Below are positions 1 to 10,500 of a stretch of DNA of 64,000 nucleotides, piece by piece; the stretch's first letter is position 1, and every line of letters begins with the position of its first letter. The position numbers and the translations under genes are program-made. The notes under the pieces are model-generated. The model was not told where the DNA came from. It did no database searches and saw nothing but the letters and a program-made list of their open reading frames with translations. Origin of the DNA: Branchiostoma lanceolatum (taxonomy: Eukaryota > Chordata > Leptocardii > Amphioxiformes > Branchiostomatidae); the NCBI RefSeq assembly GCF_035083965.1, contig NC_089727.1, forward strand, positions 12,963,501 to 13,027,500, in the 5' to 3' direction.

Positions 1-1133
1 GGGTAGCGTTTGTGTGTATGTATGTATGTAATGTACAGCATAACTCGAGAAGGCTTGGATGGATTGTCTTGATATTTGGTAGGTGGGTAGGTCTTGATGA
101 GACTAGGAAATTATTAGATTTTGGGTCCCCTAGCGGCTTGTTATGGTACTGCAGCGGAACTTCCTGTTTTGATATCTCGTGTTCTGGACATGCTATGGAA
201 CTGATTTTTGAGTGGTAGATAGCTCTTTGGACAGAGAGTAAGTGGTATGGGTTTGGGCCCCCTATCGGCTTTTTTGGAACTGCAGGAGCAGGTTTTGCAT
301 CTGACTTTGAAAGGGAATAACTCAAGAAGGGCTTGATGGATGGCAATGATTTTTGGTAAGTAGATAGCTTGAGTGATGATGAACATGATTAGATACTTTT
401 TATGCAAATCGGTATCTAATTTGCATAATTAATGAGGAAAGTTTATACATCCGCCAAATTCCATGATAGGACTCTGAAACATGTGACATATGTAAGTGAG
501 GAAGAGAGAAATATTAATTAATATGAACTATGTAAATGAAGACCTCATTTGCATAATTAATGAGAAAATACTATAACTCAAGATGGGCTTGATGGATGGT
601 CATGATTTTTGGTATGTCGATAGCTTGTGTGATGCTTAGAATGATTGGCCGATAATTATGCAAATCAGATTCTAATTTGCATAATTAATGAGGCCCCTTA
701 AAAAATCTGCTTTGTGCCATGATATGACTATTCAAATTGTAACTTAGGAAGAGAGGAATGTTGAAGATAGAAAATATGCAAATGTGGGCCTAATTTGCAT
801 ACTTAAATGAGAAACTAGTATAATTCCATACTGGTAAATGGCGGAAATTTCATGCATTTAATACTTTTTTTGTGGCATCGGGAATTTATGTGAATGTGAA
901 CATCGTTGAATCAAATTATGCTGATAAGGGCCTCATTTGCATAATTGATGATCAATATTAGCATCACCTTCTTTGTTAAGCTCATACTTTGTTAAGCTCA
1001 TACTTTGGACATGTCATATTTTAAGACAATCAACTGGTATGATTTATAATTGATGAGAAATACTCCTAATACGTCAGTCACAATGGTTAAAATCATTTGG
1101 CGAAGGTATGAGGTCGTGGAACTCTAGTTGTTT
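1..1133 (+). mobile_element. Left-truncated copy of a TIR element family (AT-rich, 'TTTGCATAATTAATGAG' type)
   Basis: This stretch matches the element at 55998-56787 in the same orientation: shared segments are the 'cataactc(g/a)agaa' start, a glycine-box-like 'gggccccct' motif, repeated TTTGCATAATTAATGAG blocks (near 410-435, 545-560, 670-690, 935-950) and the ending 'atgaggtcgtggaactct' near 1106-1123. The left part lies outside the window and the right terminal repeat is degenerate. No coding frame is convincing. It sits where exons 3 onward of the neighbouring SLC18B1 copy would be expected. Confidence 0.6.
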
Positions 1134-1470
1134 TTGAAACAGACGAAAATTGATGCGCGCGTGGATATCATCAATGTAATGAAATCAACATGGCCTGATA
1201 TACCCATGGCGTTGTTACATAGTCGACGAGCTACGCCATCTGTTGATCGCCAGTGGTCGCTGGTATTTTTCGCCCTATCGTATCAAGCGGGGCTCGTTGA
1301 CCTGTGACTGATAGCGGCAGATCCCTTAAAATTAACGCGATGACCGAGCGAACACGAGGCGGATTGCTGATTATGTCATTTACAGCTCGAATGCTCGTCG
1401 ACCAATCGATTTTTGTGCTGTGTGACAGGAGCGACGTGTACGCAATGTATAGGTATAAACGAAAACTCAC

Positions 1471-2779
1471 AAATTTCCCGAAGACCAGCCCCCCTAGAAA
1501 CTGGACTGCACTAAAACATCCGAATACAAATCCCACTGTTGTCTGCGATGCCCCTCTTCGTAGAGCCTACAGGGCGGCAACAAGTAGAACGCTGTGAGCA
1601 AAGGCTAGATTATACACACAGAATTGTATATCATCCAAAGCGACCAATGGCGAAACTCAGGTAGAAAGTTAATATATGGGCAAAAAGTCGAAAGGTTCCT
1701 TGAACAGAAAAGAAAGAGGGCGTGTGTGTGTGTTTTCGCGAACTTATTTATCCTAACTACATCTTAGTCCTCCACAGCGTACACTACAGTTAACAATCCG
1801 ATTACACCGAATATGCGTGAGTCTTTTTTGTAACGACGCATTCTATGGCCTCTTCTCGGCTGGGGAACCCCGCTGTCTGCCGCTGGAACGACCTATCCAG
1901 TGGATGTTAGGCGGGCCGCTCTAAACTCGACGGCACGGGACGAGAGTGAATCCCTTGATTTATCAAGTTCCCACTCATATCTCTGTCCTCCTCTATCGCT
2001 CTCCAACTACAGCCGTTCAACCTCTGCGCGCGGCGTAGATTCAAAAGATGGAAACATGCTCTGATGCATGTGAATGGTTCTATGGACAGGTGAGAATATA
2101 CAGGTGGTCTGTAAGCGCACATGGAGTGCTCCAGACCAGGTGTCGCCTCTTAAGGACGCAACCCAGTAAGGAGCGTCCACGTGCTTCACTTAGAATAGTC
2201 CATTATTCAATATGTTACCGGTACCAGGGTTTTTGAGGTAAAGTGTTAGATTTAGGTCTAAATGCTGATTGATAGTGCCAGTACTGGTCTTCTGAACTCA
2301 ATCGCCATTTATGTCAAAATAATCTCTTTATTCACACGCACCATCTTCAAAAGTGCCCACAGCGATAAACAAATATTCCCACGGGTATCTAGGTCTTGCT
2401 TGTGCATAGCGACCTCTCTGATTTTTACACATTAGACTGGCAAGTGTGTGCATATAGTTACTGACTGAAGCTCACTTACCTCGATCGGAAAGAACGGAGC
2501 GATTATAGCTTCGCAGGACATCCCTGCAAAGTTCAGAAAACCGACGCAGAGAAAAGACAGGATTTGCCTTTTTGACAACTTCCCACAGCTGAAGCCCTCA
2601 TCCGTCTTACAAGACTCTGTGTCATTAACGACTTCTAACGTGCACGTCATGTGTTCGTCAGTGACACGTCCATACGTACCAACATACGGGGCACTGTCTG
2701 CCTTGAGTCGTACGTGTCTTGAGACGTTCTGTCCATCAAGCAAGCGTGACGTCTCGCTGTCGTCTTTCTTGACTACCAT
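1471..2779 (-). CDS. SLC18B1: Partial SLC18B1-like MFS transporter, copy A (exons 1-2 only)
   Basis: Two coding exons are visible: exon 1 at 2480-2779 (300 nt, phase 0) and exon 2 at 1471-1566 (96 nt). The ATG at 2777-2779 is placed by alignment with copies B and C (V-K-K-D-D-S-E-T-S-R-L-L near the N-terminus). Exon 1 carries a hydrophilic cytosolic tail and first membrane segment ending in FFPIE; its donor is GTAAGT. Exon 2 encodes the family segment RGASQTTVGFVFGCF and ends FGKF at a GTGAGT donor. In copy B exon 3 follows about 220 bases further on, but nothing like it is present here before the TIR element at the window edge. Either intron 2 was expanded by that element with exons 3-15 lying outside the window, or this is a truncated duplicate. 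Both exons are free of stops. Confidence 0.75.
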
Positions 2780-2887
2780 GACCCCGCTGTGGGAAGTGAC
2801 GCCCTGAGGTCGTTTGTTTATATTTTGCCCCGCCCTCGTTTTGGTGCCACAAGACGTCGTCATCATCGTCCGTTTGAATAACATGGC

Positions 2888-2950
2888 TCATCTATTTCTA
2901 CTTCATTCTCTCTTAACTTGAATGGTACAAAATTTCTTTGTACCTTCTTT
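2888..2950 (-). promoter_or_regulatory. Upstream block conserved between SLC18B1 copies A and B
   Basis: About 110 bases upstream of the copy A start, sequence including 'tctacttcattctctct' followed by 'aaatggtacaa' closely matches the region upstream of copy B (about 12745-12800). The match continues with diverged similarity to about 2990 and 12830. This is the 5' flank or 5' UTR carried along by the tandem duplication. No core promoter element can be assigned. Confidence 0.4.
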
Positions 2951-3208
2951 TGTGCAGAAATGATATTGCTAAACAGCTATCAATTTCTCGGCTATAACAT
3001 CTTCCCTACCTTTGGATCTATAGTATATTACCCAAAAGTGTCACTTGAGTATGTTATTATCTCGCACATTGGTTCTCATAGTAATCTAATTGACAGAGTA
3101 TGTACCAGGGAGGTTCAGAATAAAAGCGTTTTGTACCATAGCAGGTTCATTTTTGTATGAAACGAGTTAAAATTTGGCACAAATGTAAACAAGAGTCTTA
3201 GGACCCAA

Positions 3209-4334
3209 AATCTCCATGAAACTTTGTTTTTTATTAAACTAGTTCCCCCCATTCTATGTCGCTCAATGGTATGACCCCCACCTGTCGGGCCCAGGAGAAG
3301 TGACCCACTTTCGCCGTAAATAGCTACTAACAGATGCTAGTATGCAATGGACAACACTGCAAATATAGATTTTCCTCATTACTTATGCAAATTAAGTCCT
3401 ATTTGCATAATTTGCAGTTCATTGTATACATCTCTGTCTAAGCTACCTGCATAGTAAATAACATGAAAATCTGTCGCTCCTTTCTTCAGTTATTCTCCTA
3501 AAAAGATTTTGACAAATACGCCATTGCAGTTCCAGTGACACAGACCAGGGGGCCCCAAATCGACCTTGACCGTTCTCCTCCCGACACCTACCCACATACC
3601 AAATATCATTAAAGTCCATCTACATGTTCTACAGTTATCCTGACTTTACGCATCCGGTGACACAAACATACACACACGGTGACACAAACATACACACAGG
3701 CAAACACACACGCAAACACACTGACTTTGCATAATTTGCACTTCAATGTGTACAGCTCTGTCCAACCTACCTGCGTACCAAATAACATGAAAATCTGTCC
3801 TTCCTTTCTTCAGTTATTCTCCTTAGAATATTTTCACAAATACGCCATTGCAGTTCCAGTAACATATACCAGGAGGCCCCAAATCGACCTTGACCGTTCT
3901 CCTCTCAACCCCTACCACCATACCAAATACCATTACAATCCATCTACGCGTTCTACAGTTATGCTGACTTTAAGCATCCGGTGACACAAACATACACACA
4001 CGCAAACTATTTTCCTCCCTACTAATGCAAATTCAGTCCTCATTTGCATAATTTGTGCTACAGTGTGTACATCTCTGTCCAACCTACCTGCGTACCAAAT
4101 AACATGACAATCTGTCCTTTCTTTCTTCAGTTATTCTTCTTAGAAGATTTTTACAAAGACGCCATTGCAGTTCCAGTCACACATACCAGGGGGCCCAAAA
4201 TCGACCTTGACCTTTCTCCTCTCAACACCTACCCACATACCAAATATCATTACAATCCATCTAAACATACACACAAACACGCAAACGCACGCAAAACAGT
4301 ATCTCCATGAAAAAGCCTTTTTCCATGGAGATAA
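3209..4334 (-). mobile_element. TIR element, same family as 55998-56787, with internal three-fold repeat
   Basis: The ends carry the family terminal repeats: ATCTCCATGAA at 3210-3220 and CATGGAGATA at 4325-4334, with a hairpin at 4301-4334. Inside are three diverged tandem copies of a roughly 300-base unit, starting near 3370, 3727 and 4026. Each contains 'tttgcataattt', 'ctctgtcca', 'aaataacatga', 'gccattgcagttccagt' and a CA-rich tract. No conserved open frame runs through the units, so it looks non-autonomous. It lies between SLC18B1 copies A and B. Confidence 0.65.
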
Positions 4335-4553
4335 TGAACATCTCTTCCTGAGAATGGAATACGTATACGTATATAGTGACCCGGTCTAAACGAATCTTAA
4401 CACATAATTATGAATCCTACTACAGATTATACAGACACAAGTCGGCTTGAAAGTCAAGCACACGGTTTTCTCATTTTTTCTTAACTAAATACACGAGACC
4501 AAATGAAAAATGAAACGAAATCGCCATAAAGTTGATGTAAGGATTTATGTAAG

Positions 4554-7500
4554 TCATGTTTGAACTTCCTCCACGGTCGATTGTCCAGCATGGCAGCTGC
4601 AAAACGAACAATATATCAATGTCCACTCGTATATCGACAAGTTTATATTATTATCGAAGTCGACAGTATTAGAAGCTTGCATAAACAAGACCGTTGAAAA
4701 AACTAGTGCTAGACAAATAAAGGAAAACTGGGGAATTCGACAATTCTCACCTTTTGTACATGTTTTCACAGATGGTGAAAGTGAGCACCAGCAACATCTA
4801 GAATTCAAACATAGTTATGATATTTGATACATGCATATATAGATACAATAAACCGTCATATACATAGTACATAGATAACATGTCTGCCCATACTTCATTC
4901 GTTGATCAAACAGTTATCAGAAATTTAGACCCTCGCAATTCAAAGTACTTACGGAAAATGCGATAAACCCTGAGAATGCCGTTGATGCCCACGGTAACCC
5001 AAACTTCTCTACCAGCGCACTGCTCACTGTCGGACCAATGAAATTCCTGCAATATCAGAGAAGAGCATGTCGTTTTACAGGAAGTAGCGGGTATGGCAAG
5101 ATTATACTAACCATTGACCATTACGATTATAGTATATCAGTTCTTTGTACATATTGTTGGTGGACATTACGGTATGACGTTCAACAGTTACAAGTGAAAT
5201 CAATATCTGCCACAATTAACATTCAGCGTAAATGCCAGTTAGCAGTGTACCGGTGCCAGGTTCCCGAAGATTGTATGCATACAAGTATAGATATGTATCC
5301 ATACCAATGAATAGCAACTTACCCCATACTCATAAATGCACCAAAAATCCCGGACACCAGGCCGTAAACGGCGAAGTCGATCTCCATACCTGCATCACTA
5401 TCAAGAACAACAACAACAGCAACAAAATATCATGATTATACTAGTAAAGATTGCTTATAACTTATCATATCAGTGGATACTGACCTACTATGCCATCTTT
5501 CTACCAAATAAAAGATTCGATTTTTAAGAATCCATGTTATGAAGCCAGAAATGCAATCTGATCTAAATAAATGTAGATGATCGGACTGAAACTAATGTTG
5601 TTACCTGGCCGCCCAGAGCATCACGTTGAAGAGAGGTGCTAAAACTGAGCCAACTGACAGCGATATGACTACAATACCAACGATGTTTATCCATAGTGTT
5701 CTGAAAAGGGAAAAAAATTCTTTAGAAGGGATTCACGTAACACTGATACTTTATTACAACAGTTAGAGAGAAATGACATTCGAATACATGTAACGTTACT
5801 ACAGTTCCGTTTTTTCTTACGTAATAGCATGGCCTGTTTGTGTAGAAATGTATAGCAATATATAATAGCAATATCGTAGCTAGAAGCGTACTTAGGCAGA
5901 AGAGTGAGGTAGTCTGTGAGGAGGGGGGACGGTCCGAAGAGGAGTGCCCCAGCTGAAAGCACCAGCAGTCCTAATATCAGCATAATCCTCACACATTTCT
6001 GGAAGATCAACAAGCAACCATTACACACACACAAAGAACAATGAGGCATAGGATAACAACGTTCTTTTTACACAACCAAGCATACGTTTCGGTGACCGTC
6101 CGTCATCTCCCAGACTGGTTCTGCTATACGCACCGCAAGTTGGTGTCGCTGCTAACAGATGTGGTCCCAAGTATTGCATTGTACTGCATTGTAAACACCG
6201 AAGGTACTACCTATGTATGTGTGTAAATACTTAACGTCAGAATTGCCCTTAAGAAGGTGACGTATGGTCTTGAATAAATCACTTAGTTGTGCACAAAGAA
6301 CGTTGTTATGCAGTGACTTAACCACCTAATGAAACTGCTTACGAATGAGGTATACGGATTGGTTAATTGGAGTTCTGTACCACCCAAAATAAGAATTGGA
6401 TTCGAGTTGTCCAGTTTACCTTTTTGTCGGCCAGCCACCCCCATAACGGCGCACACACGGCGTACACGGAGGCCAAGAGAAGGAAATACAGACCGACTTG
6501 CGGAGGGGAAACATTGAACTGTGAACATGAACCATTCTAAGTCAGTATTATCTACAGATAGTCCTGTAACACATTGATAAAGGGAAATATTAATTGCAAG
6601 GTTCATAGAAAACCTAGTGTCACCACTCACCACTTTCTTTCACAATCTTTAATAATCGCATGCGGTGCCATCTGATACAGAACTGTTGCATAGAATCGAT
6701 TATAATTACAACGCAGATAGTCAACATACAGAAACACAAAAATCACTCATTGACAAGCAACTGAATGTGTTTTGTAAATGGTCACATTACATTCGCTATA
6801 TTTCGTTACAGTTGCTTGGGTAACGTTTGTATTGTGTATCTTATTACCTGGATATCTAACCTTCATCGGCGCAGGTACTCAATATCCATGATTTTTACAG
6901 GACATAGTTACACAATGTGTCATTGCATATTGGTATTGCATCCCTAGTAAAGAAAGTCCAGAAAAGATAAAATTCTATTGAATGGAGAATATAACAAAAC
7001 AATAGAATTAAGAATTTACCTCTTTTGCTACGTATGGTTGAAACACAGGGTTAAGATACTGAATGGTACAGTACACCACAACGGTTACTCCGCCTACAGA
7101 AAGGAAAAACAGGTACACGTGTTGAGTATAGGCACATGATAAAGCTCTGTTGTACAACTTTAAGAAGTCTGTGGTGAAAACAGAAGACCACCGGTACCGC
7201 ATCGAGGTTTTTGTCAGTCCATTTTACTTGAGTAAGGAATTGATTGTCGCAAACACAACAATAAGAATCACATAACGAAACAATTTGATAAAAGTGAAGC
7301 AGAAAACATAAAAAAAAAGGAAATTTGGGCACCTGGAACTATTTCATGTTAAAAACTATAACTTTGGTATTTGGTATCATTTAGAATGCATTTTTACCCA
7401 TATAAAGTTGCCTTTATTTGTAATGCATTTTACCACATTCTTCGTCATATGGGCTTTAAAACAAATCTACATACGTACAAGCCATGATGACTGTTGGGAT

Positions 7501-10500
7501 CTTTAGGAAGGAAAGCAGAGACACGTCCTTTCCCCCCTCCTGTTCATCTGGGCGAAACGGCAATAATGTTTTAGTGAATATTCATGTAATGAATACGATC
7601 ACGAAAAGATCACAGTAATAAATAGGATCGTGTATATACAGAAACATACATAGAAAATCTAAAGACATTGTGATATCATTGCCGTTATCAATTGAGTGAT
7701 CTATGGTAAAGAAAGAGTGTGTAGAAAGATAAATTCTATATTTCACCATTACGTAATAGTCAGAGAACAACAAGTTTGATCTATGCTGTACGTTTCTCGA
7801 AAAGAGGAGAGTAAATTCCGTGTGAGTCCCATTATTGTACATCGGCATATAGATGAAGGCTACTTGAACCAATTACAAGTCTCCATTCCTGTTGGTTGTA
7901 CATCCATAACGTAAGTGTCAGTTTGAAATCGCTATATTATAATAACGTTAATAGCCTGCTTTTCCGTCAGTGTTTGCGGTGACATAACGCATAGTCAGTG
8001 ACCTGTAATCAACGAATAAACCACCGAGTGAGCAAAAAGTGGGCCATTAACATAATTACGCTCACCGACTTGGGTCGGGACCAGGACGGTTAAAAACGCG
8101 CAGCAGCAGAGCATCATACCCCCGACCGTGAAGAACGGTAGTTTGAACCCGCCTAGCTGTTGTCATCAGAATAAGATAACATGAATACAATGTCAATGCC
8201 CATCTAATTGCAGACTAATCTGCACACACACCCACCCACCCATACATACATACATACATACATACATACATGAACGTGCCCATAGTTTTTGCGATCGGGT
8301 GCGTCCGCTGTAGATGTATCATATATGTATAGTATTGTTTTTTTGGCGTTTTTTGTACTATTGAACGTAATTCAGTATTATACATGTATTGCTCTGATTT
8401 CAACATCGATTGACTGATAAAACAATACGATACGTGCAACATCTATCATAGTGTATCATCTCATACTGTTATGACTCTGTAAGACATCGAATGTATAGTA
8501 AATAGGTCATGCCAACTACACCTACAACAAGATGTACACATCGAAAAGATTATTAAGAGTCCAAATCCACCAATAGAAACGACTTGGTTACTCACGTTGT
8601 AGAGGACACCCCCGATGGGCGGACCTGTCATCATGCCGAGTCCTGTGAAGATCTCCAGGATCCCCTGTATTGGCAAGTAATGGAATGACGTTTCTCCTCA
8701 ACTGACACAAGGAATTACAGCTGATGCTATGTAATAGTTAGATCCCGAGATATGGGTTTCTTAGTGGATTTGGTACTGCTCCGCCCACCCGACGAGGGTG
8801 GGCGGAGCAGTACCAAATCCACTAAGACACCCAGATCTCGGGATCTAACTATTTTAGAACCCGATTGTCTTTCCGAAGCAAATAATATAAATACATATAT
8901 TAAAAAGGACATGCATTTTTGTTCACTGTTTGAGGTGAAATACAAGAGGAAGAAATTGAAATGTAGAGCCTTCTTGACCAGACCGTGACAAATTATCTGG
9001 CACCTCTGTGGCGGTGGGACCAGCCTTGTGTGTTACTGGTAATTATAAGAAAACAAAAACTGGCACCTTTCTCGGTCAGGCCCTGGTGGCCTCCCAAGGG
9101 GTAGGGGTGTACTAAGTAACGAATAAATTGACTAAGTTGGAGACGCCCACAATTTCATCCAATCAGGTTGATGGAACTTCACCTACTGGTGGGCGTCTCC
9201 AATTTAGTCAATTTATTCGTTACTTAGTACACCCCTACCCCTTGGGAGGCCACACTGTGGATTTAGTCACAAGAGATGCACGCTCCTGATTGGCTGAGGG
9301 AAGACGACCGGGTTCTAAGGTCACAGTTAGAAAAAAGTTCACGGGCCGTTTCTTGCACTTTTGGGCGTGACCCCTGCGGCCCCACGGGACATACTGCGGA
9401 TTTTTTCAACTCGCAGTTAAAATCAACCCGGGACCTGGCGACAAATATCAGTAGACAAAGACTGGAGTTGATCAGTCGAAAAAAATTTGGTTAAGTCAAA
9501 TTTCTTGCGTTGGCAACTGCAACTGATTCAGAATCTCGGACTACTGTCACGTTGATGAAGGTTAGACATTCAGGTAATAAGATACACAAAAAATAGTAAA
9601 TATTTCGGGCGTATCAGACTACTGTTATATCGTCTAATTCTTTTTACCAAAATACCATATACTCAGTCAAGACTTGTTAATTCCATATGTAGGTCCAAAA
9701 GTATCAATACAATAGTGACCGACTTTCATACCATGACTTTCGCCACGTTGTTGGGAAACTCGTGGGTCAGGATGGCTGTCGCTGCAGTTATCTGTGCGGA
9801 GACACCCAGGGCTTCCATAGTGCGGATGGCAAAGCAGAAGGCGATAAATGTTGCTCCTTCCATGTACTCTAGAAACCTGTGGATATAGAGCCACCTACTT
9901 ATAACATACAGCCGTGAAGGGTATACCAAGGGCAGAGTGGGGTAGCAACAGACATTAGTCTTATCAATGCGAAGAAAAAAACAAGACAATCTACAAAATT
10001 CTTCCGATTTTTACGCTTGTCAGTCTTTGTCCTGTATTGAAACACTTCATTAAACTAGAAAGGCCGTCATTTGCCCCTGAGCAAATACAGCATGTTTAGC
10101 CACACTCCTCTCCATGCAAGAAGTTGGCTGTCCCAAAATAATACCTGGGCAAATCGAAATATTAACTGCATGTAGAAAGGTAACATTTGCGAGAGCATCA
10201 TACTTCGCCAATCTCCCTCCCGATGCATAAATTGACTATTCCAAAATCACCCGTGCAAAAAAAGTCTCTCTACAAGTTCTGGGAGATCCCAAGAGCTTCT
10301 TACTGCAAAGGCTTGCGGGTGTTCCTGCAATATGACCTCAGGTGACCTAAATAGAACACATGTTCTTTGGCCAGTAGCAAATGGAACGCGGGGATCCTGA
10401 GATAGAACATGGATTCCTTGGCCAGCAGCAAATAGAACATGGAACGGGGATACCACTTTTGGCCTGTTTTTGGTCTGAAAATGGGTCCAAAAGTCCTCAA

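Noticed and set aside
1231-1470. Extension of SLC18B1 copy A exon 2 into a 101-codon frame
   Set aside because: Similarity to copies B and C stops exactly at a GTGAGT donor, so the remainder is intron.
8727-8988. Paired open frames on both strands with matching peptides
   Set aside because: Both are mirror translations of the palindrome at 8733-8853.
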